Assembly (NCBI RefSeq): GCF_016802725.1
Contig: NC_052667.1
Coordinates: 19,421,846 to 19,485,845, forward strand
Direction: 5' to 3'
From: Solenopsis invicta
Lineage: Eukaryota; Arthropoda; Insecta; Hymenoptera; Formicidae
Length of the DNA stretch: 64,000 bases
This document shows positions 12,858-25,649 of the stretch, one piece after another. The translations under genes and the position numbers were made by a program. Numbering within the stretch: the stretch's first letter is position 1; every line of letters starts with the position of its first letter. The notes under the pieces were generated by a model. The model made no database searches. It saw nothing but the letters and a program-made list of their open reading frames with translations, and had not been told where the DNA came from.

Positions 12858-13108
12858 AATTTATGTACGCATACTGAAAAAAGTTTTGGTAATAGCTATC
12901 AAATGTCGAGTAAAATAATGCCAATTAAATATTTGGTCAATATAACCGAAAGTAATTTTACTTTTCTAAATATTTTGTAAATACTACTAAACATAGATCA
13001 TACTTACTAAATTACTTAAAAAAGTAAAGTTATATTAACCAAACACTTAATTGGCATTTTATTCAACATTTAGTAGCTATTACCAAATTCGTATTTCAGT
13101 ACATAATG
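12858..13108. mobile_element. foldback element with about 120-bp arms
   Basis: The left arm contains TTATGTACGCATACTGAAA, TTTGGTAATAGCTA, AAATGTCGAGTAAAATAATG and GCCAATTAA. The right arm, reverse-complemented, gives TTATGTACTGAAATAC, TTTGGTAATAGCTA, AAATGTTGAATAAAATGCC and AATTAA. The arms meet near 12985. It is non-coding, and pairing may extend weakly beyond the stated ends. Confidence 0.6.
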
Positions 13109-14342
13109 TAACTTCTTACTACAATAAAGTTACAATATAAATAATTCAGCCAACATATCAGTTTCTCAATTGTTTAATTTTTATTTTTATTCCAGTTATA
13201 ATAAATACTTTTATTATAACCCCCCTCCCCCTTCCGAAAATTCTCCAAAAATTTATCTGTAAGATCTTTTCGGATTCTCGATCTTCGTCGATTATGTTAA
13301 TGACAAATTATGCTGATGCTAACGATTATGTGCTAGTCTACGACGCTAGCGGTAAAAAGGATAATAATTCATTCTCGCAGCGAACAGCTGTAAAGCATTC
13401 ACTAGCGCATTCATTCCGACGAAATAAAACGCACGGACAGTTCCCAGTCGTTATCCGTCGTATACACACTGGCAAATGGTAATCGGATACCGAAAATCTC
13501 CAAGGGGTTGTTTAGGATCCTCTATACGCGGCTGTGTAAATAACCGAAGTACACAGCTATGTGCGAATAAATATTTATGGCGACGCGCCGCGAATTATTA
13601 TAATTCCGTTCGCGGTGAACGCGCCGGGGTAAACGTATCTCGGCGCGTCGACGTTCGCCTCGTGGACATAAGCGTGGCTTAAGCGAGACGACTTTCGCTT
13701 CGGATCGAACCTGCAAATATGCCGGATCACGCAACAATCGCGAGAGAAACGTTAGCCGGGCGACTTGCGTGTCGCATTTATCTTCACGCATATTTTAAAG
13801 ATCGAGCAAAGTTATTCCTATCCGCGGGCAAATCGCCCGAGTCGAGGCCGCTGCCACGTAAATCGATCGCGCCTATACTACATATATGTATAAACGAGGA
13901 AGCTTAATGGAGCATCGATCATATCGTCCATTTGGCAGTGAGTATCCCCCGCCCTCCTCCCCTCCTCCCTTCCTCTATTTTTTTCTAAATGTGATTGCAT
14001 GTCATAAGCGTCTGATTTACGTACGCAAAACAGCGCCGTCAAATTACACATTCGTATTTAGTTACACAACCGTGTGTAAAATGTTACGCTGGAGTACACG
14101 GGGATCTCAACAGTAGCGTTGTGAGAATACAACAGAATCAAATAACGTTGTTCAACACAAAATAAAAACAGATGAAATGTAAGATTAGAGGTGTATGTTT
14201 CTCATAGCTATCGGGCGCTGCATCGAATTACTCTTATCGTAATTTTCAGAAATTTACGTCTGAGATTGCAAAAGGATTATTTTAGTATTTCGACATATTG
14301 TAACTGCAATACACAAAGAGCCCTTAAAACTGTGGTAGTCAT
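13109..14342. other. non-coding sequence with a CpG-rich block at about 13420-13900
   Basis: Overlapping frames of 60-90 codons occur on both strands of the CpG-rich block without recognisable domains. A GGTTCGATCC B-box look-alike near 13700 (minus strand) lacks the pairing of a tRNA T-arm. No gene is called. Confidence 0.4.
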
Positions 14343-15525
14343 ACACTCGGAGAAAAATTTATAATAGTGGCAACTATAAAAATGAAAGCATAAAATTGAC
14401 GTTCAATCAAAATTTAGTTGCAATAATTATAAAATAGTTTGTATCATTACGGCAACAATACGTGCAACTATTAATTTACAGTAAAATAGCACTCAACTAT
14501 AATTACATAATTGTATAGGCTTTACTACAAATAAATTATGACAATTACATATTTCCAGTACGGCCAATTTAATGGGAATAACTATGCTAGCAGTGAAGTA
14601 ATACAGAACCCTAAGATAGGAATGAGAACGAGGGATTTCGAGTTGGTCTTAATCGGTTTAACTTTTCTATCGCGTACATTTGCATTATTATTTTTCTATA
14701 GTCTATCCAACAATTTTATTACAAATAGGGTTGGGTAAGTTGATACATTTTTTTTAACTAAATTAAGTTAAAGTTAATGGTTTATAAAATCAATTTAGTT
14801 ACGAAAGTTATATGAACAAAAAACTCACTAGTTAAAACTCACGTTAAGATTAAATTAACTTGAGTTAAATTAGAAATTATTTTAAAAAAAACATTGGTCA
14901 TAATATTAAATTACAAAATCGTATTTTTAAAGTTAAATTACTCAAAACAATTATAATATGAATCAACAAACTTAATATTTTATTTGTAAATTAAGTTTGT
15001 ATAATATAACGAAGAAATCTTGTTTATACAGGAAATTATACGGGAATGTATTTTTCTCTTACAATTTTTTCTCACACATAGATAAATTTTTAACTTGGTA
15101 AAAACGTTAATGAATTAAAGTTAATGTATTTAAAAAATAACTAGTTAAAATTAAAAATTAAATCATTAACAATTAAGTAAGTTAAGTTAGAAGTTATTAA
15201 CTATTTTTAACTTTATTAATTAACTTTTAGCTCTTTAACTAGTTAGTATCCAACCCTGCAAACAGTTAATATTACTTTCTTAGTTCATATATAAACATTG
15301 TATTTTATTTATTCGTACAATTTTGTTGATATAATTATTGTTTTTATTACAACTTTGTAATACATAGCTGAGATGCTGCTATTTGTTTACAAATTTATAG
15401 TTGCTGATTCTTTTCTCTAACAATAAATAGTAAAATTCGTCGAGTGCCAAGTTGTCTCACTACTACCGTATTGTATTCAATTCGATTTTTAAGGTTAAAT
15501 TCTAAAAGAAAATTCTCTCTGTTCT
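14343..15525. mobile_element. possible composite repeat with CGGAGA-type ends around the 14727-15258 element
   Basis: The left flank begins ACTCGGAGAAAAATTTATAA. The reverse complement of the right flank contains GGAGAACAGAGAGAATTTTC. The right side also carries the TTGTCTCAC and TACCGTA motif seen near 465-515. These ends could belong to one older element split by the inner insertion. The evidence is only short-motif similarity. Confidence 0.3.
14727..15258. mobile_element. 532-bp MITE with AGGGTTGG ends (hAT-like)
   Basis: The left end is AGGGTTGGGTAAGTTGATAC. The reverse complement of the right end is CAGGGTTGGATACTAACTAG. The interior is filled with AGTTAA-type repeats and has no coding frame. 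CAGGGTTGG with runs of AAGTTA/AGTAAC is a familiar end of arthropod hAT-type MITEs (recall, not searched). The 8-bp flanks (TTACAAAT and CAAACAGT) are not clear duplicates. Confidence 0.55.
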
Positions 15526-17229
15526 CCGATAATTAGCATGTTGTGCTCATACAAGCAATATGCAATCACTGTGTCACTTTGTATGATAAGTAGATAATGT
15601 TTGCATGATGTTATAATGTGGTGATGTGCAGTTGACATTTCAAGTCAGTTTATTGCCAAGTACAGTATAATGCAAGAATGACGTTCAGGAAGTATAATGT
15701 AACTGCGGCGTGCTAATTATAAAGATAGTTTTATCATCAGAAAGAAATTTATCGTACGTTTAATTTATTAATAGATTTAAATTTAGAGTTTGAGAATCTT
15801 TCGTAGCTTATGACATCAATTTGATGTACAAGATACTCGCACAATGCTCACATAGCGTGGTGAATACGATGTGCCATCAGCCATCACTATACTCATCAGA
15901 TGCGGGGATAGCTGGACATCATAATGACAACATGCCATTGCACGCATGCTGGCATTATGCAGTTATCATGTCAACGTTTAGTTCAGGGTATATGTAACGT
16001 GTTAAAGAAGTTTTATTGTAATTAAAATTAAATATGTTGTTAGGTCATTCAGCTCTTGGAAAATTCATTTTTTGTTGTATCTCATGTCAATTATGCTTAA
16101 AAAATATTTGTAATTAATGTAAGATCTTGCATCAAAATTACGAAATTATCAGGTATTTGAATCTATTAGATACATTTTTTTAATGTTATTTAGACTTAAA
16201 AGTTTTTAGATGACTGAACACTAGTTCAGATATCAAAGTTGTTCTTCGTTTTTGTGCTCGAAAAGTTATTTTTCGTTAAGCAATGTAATTTTTATAATAA
16301 ATAACATACAGTAAATTAATATAGAAAATAAATAATAAATTATAAAAATTAATAAGGTAATAAACTATCATTCTAGTAAAAACTAAAAAGACAGTCAGAT
16401 CTTGGGAAAATAGTTATCCGAAATGGTTGATGCCGAAGTGTCGGCACTTTACGCGGTCAAAATAAAATATCGAGCAAAATCGCGGTATCGCGCACCCCGC
16501 GCCGTACGGAGATGCAATTTTGACGAATTCGCAATGGATCGTGAAATTTCGCATCGTCATTCTTCTCGCACATGGAGAATGTGCAACGTCGTTAAAAGTT
16601 AGAATGCGTCCGTTACACGGCCCGGTCTGGCTCTGTCCCTGCTCGCTCTCTCTCTCTCTGTTTCCCTCTTCTCTTTCACTCGCAATATTGCGCGCGCGCG
16701 TGAGTGCAGCCATGTAACGAGCCGTAATCTCAAGCGGTAATTTACGAAATGACAGTCCATAAATATTTCGTCCGTAAATTATGATTACGGGTTTGATCGA
16801 CTTGCGCCCGTTCCCCTCCTATAGCTCCGAAGTCTTCTTTTTCCGCTCTTTCGTACGGTCGTCGTACGCCTTAACTGTAACCACGGCCGCTGCGCCGCGC
16901 CGGCCGCTCGACTTTAGCGTATCGCGTTCGCTAAAGGAGAACGGACACCGTTTGACGGAAATCGGAACGCGGTGACGCGGATACGTAGCGTTTAAATGTG
17001 TGCGCGAACTGGAACGAGGTCCGTGCGTGAATAGAGGAAAAGACGCGGAAGATGAGGCGCGCACGTGCTCGTCGCGAGATATCGCGCGCAATCAGACGTG
17101 AAGATTTTCTATTAGCGGCCGCAATTATTTTCCGCGATCAAGAAGGCTCGGCGAACAAATACTTCGTATTACGAACAGTAAAGGCTCAAATACAATCAGC
17201 GGAATAACCTAACCTAACCTAAACAACGA
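15526..17229. other. non-coding sequence with a CpG-rich block at about 16430-17110
   Basis: AT-rich to 16400, then a CpG-rich block with chance frames on both strands (a 99-codon minus-strand frame at 16414-16713 and a 90-codon one at 16819-17091) that show no domains. The block could be an unmethylated promoter or 5' exon region of an unseen gene, but no transcript structure can be read. Confidence 0.35.
17205..17222. repeat. short insect-telomere-like run (CCTAA)3
   Basis: AACCTAACCTAACCTAAA is three units of the complement of the insect telomere repeat TTAGG. At this length chance or element-end origin is possible. It abuts the GACGTC array. Confidence 0.5.
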
Positions 17230-17239
17230 TTGACGTATG

Positions 17240-18116
17240 TCGATGGACGTCCGTTTGACGTATCGAACGTGGCCCGAAGGCATCCCGGGGACGTCTTTTC
17301 TACAATACAATATACCACTCAAAGACATACAGTGGACGTCATTAGGACGTATAGTGTAAAGCCTAAAGACATCTGTTAACCCAGATAGCACACATATTTA
17401 AAATGACATCGTGAAAACGCTTTTGCGACGTCTTTTAGACATGTGCATTGTATTAATTGCATTAAAAAGAATATAGTTATATAATAGTTATATAATAGTT
17501 ATATAATAGTTATATTAATATATTTTGATATAAACATCTTCCAGGAATTAATTTTTAGGACTAAAAAAAATTCTACCAAATTTTATTTACAAAATACTGT
17601 TACTTTCACCTCAATTTCAAGAGAAATCCTTTTGTTTAAAAACATACTATTGTCAAAACAAGAGTGAAAATATCCCATAACGCTGCCCCGTTTAATCTAT
17701 CGCATATGGATTTTGTTTACGAGAAATGCAACTTTGTCGCACTCAATTATCGGCGATGTCGCGTATTGCGTGCAATTTACAAGACATCCATTTGGACATC
17801 CTTAAACGTCTATTGTATAACGATAAAAACTGTTTCAGAATTATCGAAATATCCGTACGTTAAATTTGTACAATAAATTCATCTAATATTATTTAATAAA
17901 ATTACAGTTTTAAAAATTCAATTTTTACGAGTTAAAAGATCGGATATATTGATGACGTTTCTTGGACGTCTCTAAAATGTCTGCGTAAATGGTATTATTA
18001 CGAAATGTCCAAACGACATCCTTGGGTCATATTTTAGACGTCGAATTTTTCAACGACGTAGACAAGACAATTCATGACATACTTCGAACATCCCGCGACA
18101 TCGAGTTGTTGCCTGG
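17240..18116. repeat. array of dispersed GAC(G/A)TC hexamers, possible DNA transposon
   Basis: GACGTC appears near 17248, 17289, 17333, 17426, 17963 and 18034. GACATC appears near 17365, 17404, 17782, 17794, 18014 and 18098. Further variants (GACGTA, GACAT, ATGTCC) occur in both orientations. A weak inverted pair, CCCAGATAGCACAC (about 17383) and the complement of TTGTTGCCTGGG (ending about 18116), may mark element ends. No transposase frame was seen. Confidence 0.5.
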
Positions 18117-21089
18117 GAATGAACGGGGAATAAGGAACGTTTCATACGTTTTCCCATGAACATATTGAATTGTTTTTATTTTTTATTTTTTTTTATTCGC
18201 TGTTCTCCCTATGTACTTGGGTCCTAAAAAGACAAAATGAAACAGAGAAGCAAATCTTTACCGTTTCTTGGAGAGGAGCGTGTAGGACTCCTTGGTCGCG
18301 GCGCAGATTCTCATCCGCATTTTACGCACGGCCCTTTTTCGCACTCCGCCCTCGAGAACTGGCATCCAGATGACGAATCTCACTCCTGTTCCACCACTGT
18401 CACCACCGCCACCGCCACCACCACCACCACCACCAGCTTCTCCTCCCGCTCGGCGATGGATGATCGCGGCGATGACACTTTGCCGATCGCTTTGCGCCAA
18501 AGGCGTTCTCTGCCCTTCGACGACGACGCGGCGCGCGGCGAGCCTCGCATTCGATTCACGTCGCGATCGGCATGGCGCGATTAATCCTCCTTCCGTCTCC
18601 TCTCTCACCGAGTACACGCGCAAAGAGAGAGGAAGCGAGAGAGCGAGAGAGGGCACACAATAATTATTTCGTCCGCTCGGCCGATTTTTCCGCGATCGCG
18701 ACGCGCGGGTGAATATAATTTACAATCGGCGAGCTCCTCCCCGTTGCTGTCCTCCCTTATCTCGAGGTCGCCCTCCGCCGCTCGATGGTTCTCGCGGTGA
18801 TTCTTGTCTACTTTTTCTTCTTTTATACTCGACTGGAGTCTCCGGTTCGCCTCTCTCTCGTCTATTCGATAACCATTATCGAGATAAGCGCGTTCTCCGC
18901 GCGCGCGGCCTGCGGGCCCAAAAGTATTCGCTTGATGGATAACCTCTCGCTGGATTCGTCTACTTTTGGTGCGCGTAGATCGATAAGAGGCACGTGGATC
19001 GTTATCGTCAGAGAATAACGATAGATCCCGCACGAGACGGCGCGTCGATCTGATTGCGCCGATAATTCGCTTCGGTTCAATGACTCTGGCTATTTGCTAC
19101 TTGCTATTTGAATTTACAGCAAATTTATGGAAGAAATATTGATTTTGTTTGCTCGAGTCTTACGACTGGACTATTGTTTTGATAAAAATTATATATATAT
19201 ATATTTTTTTTTTATTTGAAGTTAAAAACTAAAACATCTTCGTTTTGTTAAATGAAAAAATTTAAGAATCCAGTTTAACGTAGTCCTAATCGTACGACGT
19301 AGTATAAAAAAAAAACTAAAGACTAAAGAAAATCTTAGTTTTGTTGAATGAAAAGTTTTATGAATCAATTTTAGTGATAAAATTATTTGAAGAAAGAACT
19401 TGCTTTGAATGATTTTAAAACCGTCAGATTCAAATTTTTTAACTTTTTCCTACTTCTACACCTCAATATACAAATCGTTAGATTTTATTCCTCGCTTCAA
19501 TGTGTCCTTCAGTTTTTTTAGTTCTTGATGATCCGCGAATAGCAAGTAGAAGATATCATTAACGCAGTCGCGATAGTAATTGCGACGCGGTAACAGAAGA
19601 ACTATAAATATACAGGAAAGAGGATTTCTGTCATTAATGGTTCATTGAATAGCCGTTTGCGAAATTGTTATTCGTTAACAAAACGATACTTTCTTATTCA
19701 GGTAACGGACGAAATTGAGAAGCGCTTTTCTATCGCTCGTTTCTAAATAACGAGAGGGAAAAGCTGCAGCGAGAATTAAATTCACTACGGATAGTCACAC
19801 ATTCCTTTCGAATAATCCTATGAATAAGCGTCTCTTCTCATACAATGAAAAGACTTCGGGCATTCAACTCGACGGCGCCGAATTCTTACGATGGCTCGAT
19901 AGTAAAGAAAAACGCCAGGGCACAATAATATCGCAAAGAGATGTAAATAAGCTCGACTTTCGGCGAGCGAATGAATGCGGAATGAATTTACTCTTGCGGA
20001 AACCGTGGTTGATGAAACGAGCGACTTGAGAAAGGCGAGTGATCCTCCTCGAGCGGGAAGACAGCGCGCTATTATCTGTCCCTCTTTGTATCGCTCCGAT
20101 TTTTCCGAGGAACGAGAGGCTCTTGATCGAACGAAGACCTTTGGTTCGCGCGCACGCGCGCGCGGAGCCTTAGAGGATCAATCCGCGATCGAGATCGATG
20201 CCAAACGCTATTGGCGACCGTAACGATGATAGCTGATCGGCATTCGAGTTAAGAGTTTGCTGTCCACGCGAGTATATCGCGCATTGATAGATTCAAGAAG
20301 GGATCGGAAGCAGCAACTAACGTCGGTGCTACTATCGTTACACTGTTATCGCTTTCGCTCGCGTTGTCTTTGTTCGCCCGCGGAGCTGCGATATATAGCA
20401 TAGAAAACCTTTGTCGATTCAAAATTACGCTCGCAACGGTGCACTCGACCGACACGACGAAAATCGCGCACTTGGATCACACAATATTTGCAGGAAAAAT
20501 CGTTCGCACGTAGTTTTTTTATTCGATACTCACTGTGACGTAATTGTTCAATCGAAGTCACACACTACACCGCGCCCTCACACTTCCACATTTTATTTGT
20601 GAAGAAAAGAAAGAAAAAATTCACATATCGCGCCTATTTGCCAATTGTGCAGCGTGCGTCGTCACCTCGCGTACAACTATCAATCTAGGTGTGCGTCACT
20701 GAGGCATCAACATCGAGTGCACGCTGGAGACGACGACCGATACGATCGCGGCTGAGAGTGAGATCGGCAGGAGATGCGACGAAGCACGTGCGCACGATCG
20801 GCCCGACGAAGCGAGTATGAGAGCACGAGGAGGCATGCGTGACGCGCGTACCCCTCCGCCGCGTCGTAAGACCCCGGCGGTGTTCGCCGGAGGGGGTAAG
20901 CGAGAAGCGGTGATTCGCGCCGCTGGAGGGGGCGAGAGGAGGTCGAGTGTAGGGACCCCGGGGGGAGAGCAACGTGTCTCCCCTTCCCTCCTTCACTGTG
21001 CCACCCTCCGCTACCTTCGTCGTCTTCGCGCAACGAGTCTCGCCTACTTCCTTCCTTCTTCGTCTCTCGATTTACTGTGTAATCGAGTA
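18117..21089. other. CpG-rich region, possible 5' gene end or promoter area
   Basis: The highest CpG density of the window lies at about 18240-19080, 19860-20720 and 20740-21060. Both strands carry overlapping arginine-, serine- and proline-rich frames up to 147 codons with no recognisable domain. This is what CpG-rich non-coding DNA gives. It may be promoter or 5' untranslated sequence, but no decisive start, splice chain or core promoter was found. Confidence 0.35.
18396..18440. repeat. (CCACCA/CCACCG)n trinucleotide repeat
   Basis: CCACCACTGTCACCACCGCC and following CCA units. It produces proline-, threonine- or glycine-rich frames in the various reading frames. Confidence 0.85.
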
Positions 21090-21131
<42 letters not shown>

Positions 21132-21149
21132 CGCGCGCGTGCGCGCGCA
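21090..21149. repeat. (GT)n followed by GCGCGC run
   Basis: About 38 bp of GT followed by ACGCGCGCGTGCGCGCGCAC, mostly alternating purine/pyrimidine. Confidence 0.9.
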
Positions 21150-24100
21150 CATTCTATCTTTTTCTCCTTCACAACATTTCTGTCTTCAACGACGGGTACA
21201 CCTTTATAGCTCACCTACGCCTCTTCTAGCGATATTATTTCACGCCAGACTTCTACGCGAATGCTTCGTAGATGCTATATAGCGTCGTGAACCCTGAATG
21301 TCTAAGTGTACAATTTTGGGATATGTCATCAGCACCGCGATTGTTTTCTTCTTAAATCATAATGCGATGTAGATTCGACTAATTTTTGAGGATGTTTTCA
21401 ACTTAAAAAAATGGAGAAAAATCGCTTTTTATATTCGCATATGTGGCCATAGATATGCAGGAAACGTCCAATCCACATAAAGTCCATTTTGAGAAAAATC
21501 CAAATATTTGATGTGATTAAAAATGTAGGTAAAAACTGTTTTTTATTGATTTTAAGCGTATATTAAGCTTGGATCTTTTTTTTTCGTAGAAAAATGTATG
21601 GGGATTACCTACTGATTACAATAATTCAAAAAATAAAAATTGTAGATTGGATATTTCTTGCATGTATATAGGGCAAAATGATGTAGTTAAGGTTTGATTA
21701 TGAATAAAAGCTAAGTTTTCAAAATCAATGAATCATCTTTACTTCTTAAATATTCTTCAGAGATCAATCTTTTAATATAACTATCATTAAATAAAATCTT
21801 CAGAGAAGATTATTAACTTTATTTAACAAAAATAAAAAAGGCATTTCTCCCTATCTTGCCCCATGGATGGGATAAGACGGGGTATTCTCATATGCAAGAT
21901 GAGATACACTTTAAAAGTATATTATAATTTAATACTAATGTTACAAGTGAAAAATGAGATAAAATTATAAGGAAATCGCAAAAAAAATAAATTATGATCT
22001 AACTCAATAATGCAACTGCCTACTTTGTTGATTTGTGAATAACTTCCAACGATCAATGGACTATATCTAGCACGTATGCTTGATTGTGATTCTTGCTTTC
22101 GAATCGCGCGGGGATATCCCGTTTTACCTCACCACCCTGTTTTGCTCCACCTTTCTTTATAATATGTCTTTTACAGAAGCATTTTGGAATTGGTAGCTCC
22201 AAAATAACAATGAACAAAAGTTAAACAATAATAATAATACGTTATGTAAAAATATTTTTTATAGTATTGGTAAATATTAATGTGACAAAAAATTGAAAAA
22301 AAATTGCTTATATAACGATCTAAATATAGCAATAAACGTTGACACATTTTACCAATACGACGTTATACTTAAAGAAAAAGTTTAATTCGTGAACATATCT
22401 CATTCATACTCTTACACAAAAATGATACAGTAAAACGTAATTTATTTTAATTCCAAAAAATATTCTTCAAACTCTATATATTCTTTCTTACGAATATAAT
22501 TTTTCAAAATGCTTATATTTTGTTTACAATTGTAGAATAGTACTGATCTTGCGATAAATATCGTACAGTTATTATTTAAGTGTTGTGCGCATGTAATAAT
22601 AATAGTTATATGATATTTGGGATATATCAAATATCTTGAGCAACTAACAATGTCTTTATAGTTTTAGAATGCTCCGATAATGAAGAGAAAGTTGAAAAAT
22701 AAATAAAATCCGTACGTTCGTCAGACTTTAATTTCACAATCAAAACCTTTTGTTTCGTACTTTGTGAGTGCCTTCCTATTGATTAATGAGACACATGACT
22801 TCACTCGGAACCCAAACTGAACATAATTCTCTAGCTACGGCAGATATTTTACTGAATAACTATTGCATTCATTAAATTGGCTATTAAGTTAACACAGTTA
22901 ATGCAGCACACTCAAATAAAATCAACAGAAATTTAGTGCTTTTTCGCGATTTTATTGTTTCAGCTGATTCGATAAAAGTTAAATTTAAATTAGCATAGTC
23001 ATTAGAAAAAAATCAAAATTTAAATAACCAAACATACTTCTTTTGTGCTATTTTGTTGCTAATTCGTTGTTCTAATTGTCAAATTAATTACGTCATTTTT
23101 AATTCAGATAAATCAGTATGTCCCACAACTACCGTAACATCGTAAAATACCATTTTCATTAAATATCTCAATGGATTATATCTCTGATTTTATTGCTTAG
23201 CTTTTTATTTAAATCCTCTTTTGTTATTCAAATCCTTCGAAAATTACTTTCAGCTATTCCGTGTCAACTTTCAAACTTGCGAATTCTACGAAAATTTTGA
23301 TAAATTAAGAGTATGTTATGCTGTTCAACGGAGATCCAAATTCCGTAAGAAAGTGGGCATTCTTTTTATGACTCTTACCTATAATTCCAACAACTAATTA
23401 AATTATGGCGCTAAAGTTTTAACTATCCATATGTTACAACTAAATATTTAATTACCACAACATATTTTTGCTCCTGCAATTAATGTTATCTCCCACGTAT
23501 GAAAAATAAGAAAATCTCATGAATAATTTTCATATTGATTATGTCTTTATATGTTGTTTCTTTTTAAAGTGAGTTTAAAAATTTGATTATACATTTCGAT
23601 TGTTTTAAATCACATAAAATTACAAAGTTTAATCATGTTTGTGATATAAAATAATACGCGCATGAAAATTGCACTTACGATACAAAAACACGCATAATTC
23701 CAAATTATATCCGCAATAAAAATCACGATACAGTATGTCACTGCAATTCTTGCAGGAATTCTGCAAGAAAGGCCACAATCGCAATGTACAATTTTATAAA
23801 TTGCACGTCTCTAAATCTTAGGATCGTATATAGAAATTTGCGTAAAAATTCGATTAATTTGCAAATTCTGATTTTGCTGAAACCTTGCTTTAGCATTTGC
23901 AACATGTGTTTCACATAATCATTATCATAGTATCAATATATTTATGGTAAAGATACTTTTAATTCATTCTAATTGAATTTTGAAGAAATGAACAGAATTT
24001 GGACAATAATTCGCTACTTTGATGTACACTGATGATCTTTTTGTTTGTCTACTGTCAACAAAACTTATATGTATTACAATCGAGCGAGGTAACCGACAAA

Positions 24101-24277
24101 CGTCGATACTTGACCTGTGTACTTTCGAAACGTCGAGTCATCTTGCGCATGTATCTATTGTGCTTTGATTTAACTTGTCAATGATCTCGTTATATTCTTT
24201 TCTGGGTTTGAATACATTATTCAATGAAATTTCGTAGTCCCGTGAGGTGCACCGCGAGTTCGCAATTTAAGTTTAAC
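21150..24277. other. unannotated AT-rich sequence upstream of the FAR remnant
   Basis: No recognised coding sequence. The motif AAGACGGGGTA near 21870 weakly recalls the repeat at 36505-37450. Sequence near 23125-23155 (CCCACAACTACCGTAA) recalls the repeat ends near 465 and 15460. Otherwise featureless AT-rich DNA. Confidence 0.35.
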
Positions 24278-24351
24278 ATGGATAAAGGTGACACTGAGAA
24301 TTTCGATAACTCTCAAAACGTGAGCCCAGAAACCGCGATGGCTAGTCACAC
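24278..24351 (+). pseudogene. possible first coding exon of the FAR pseudogene
   Basis: ATG GAT AAA GGT opens a 24-codon run (MDKGD...ETAMASH) ending at a good donor, CACAC|GTAAGAG. It lies 0.8 kb upstream of the first clear FAR remnant on the same strand, in the place where insect FAR genes often carry a short variable N-terminal exon. The reading phase does not join cleanly to the next remnant. This could be indel decay or could mean the exon is unrelated. Confidence 0.3.
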
Positions 24352-25189
24352 GTAAGAGTGTTACGATATTGTATCAGCTACCACTAGCAATTTGAAATTG
24401 TAATCAATATTATAATAAATATATAGTATAGTATATAACATAAAAATATATATAATATTATATATATAAAATATACATATAAACAGTATATAACATATGT
24501 TTGTTATAATTTCTTATGACGAGGAACGTAAATAAAGTTATAAACTTGAAAAATAAATGTATTATGCAACGTCTACAATATGATTATAACATTAGTCACG
24601 ATAGAATGGTTTTGATTAACAAGTAGTTCACGACTCTCTCTTATACATAATATAACTTTATATTTCAGATTTGTGCCTGCATTACATCACGTATTAAAAT
24701 CAATTACATCATTTGAAAGCCACTTCAAATTAGACTAAAGTTAAAAAATGAATATCTAACGTACTTCTCAAAATTACGTAAAGAATATACATCTACTGTA
24801 ATTCATCTTTTATAAAAACACTAATGTAACCATCCTCTACAATGTAGCCTAAATAAACTATAACAAAATAAATTTATCCTAGAATTAAACGCGTATATCA
24901 TGGATTTCACCACTTTACATCTATCTCCGCCTTCTCTTATTGTAGCATAAATATTATCTATACTTTATAAACTATATATGATAATATAATAATTAGTTTA
25001 ATATTAAATTTTAGATTTTATATATTGTAAAAAGTCTTCTACCATTGATCTACAAAATGTGCCTTTCTGATAACATAATGTATGTTATAAGCAAAATGCT
25101 AGTTTTAAAGAAAAATAGTTTAAAAAATTTTATGAATCTAATAATAAAAAATAATTACGAGATTTTAACGTTTTAAAGATGAGGTTGAT

Positions 25190-25287
25190 ATGACGGAAAG
25201 TGAAATAGCACAATTTTTCAGGTATAAAGTTCTTATTAACGATTGGCTTGAGCTTTCTAGGAAAGCTTTTGGTCGAAAAATACTGCG
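25190..25287 (+). pseudogene. FAR remnant 1: N-terminus and Rossmann start
   Basis: MTESEIAQFF then KVLI matches the usual FAR opening (S-x-I-A-x-F-Y-x-G-K-x-x-L-x-T-G). After a one-base shift, FLGKLLVEK follows, the residues right after the glycine loop. The TGATG part of the loop is replaced by unrelated residues. A donor-like GTGAGC follows at 25288. A one-base loss in an A run explains why the final codons slip out of frame. Confidence 0.8.
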
Positions 25288-25649
25288 GTGAGCACACAGA
25301 TTATCGATCAATTAAATGAGCCAAATTATCAAAAAATCGACAAAAACTCTTAAAAAGCTTTTCGTTAAATTATTATCGTTACTTTATATAAAATGTTGCA
25401 CAAGTGGCTACAAACATAGCAAAATTGTATATATTTGTGAGTAAAAAATGGACAGAATCCTCGCATGCAGTAACTTATGGAGATGTCCGTAAAACTATTT
25501 CAGTTCTTATGGAAATTTTATACGTATTATTAATTATATTATTTTATTGGATTGATTAAATTATTTCATTGTTTCATTTCATTATCACATGTTTGTTACT
25601 TACACATTGATTTTTACAAGATTGTTATACTTTTCAATTACAAATTGAA

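Noticed and set aside
13695..13715. tRNA B-box-like GGTTCGATCC on the minus strand
   Set aside because: The flanks do not form a T-arm stem or a cloverleaf.
18237..19080. Proline- or glycine-rich frames of 77-142 codons
   Set aside because: Driven by the CCA repeat and CpG content; no splice chain or family match.
20685..21282. Overlapping frames of 80-147 codons on both strands
   Set aside because: Mutually overlapping, arginine- and serine-rich, no domain; typical of CpG-rich non-coding DNA with a GT tract.
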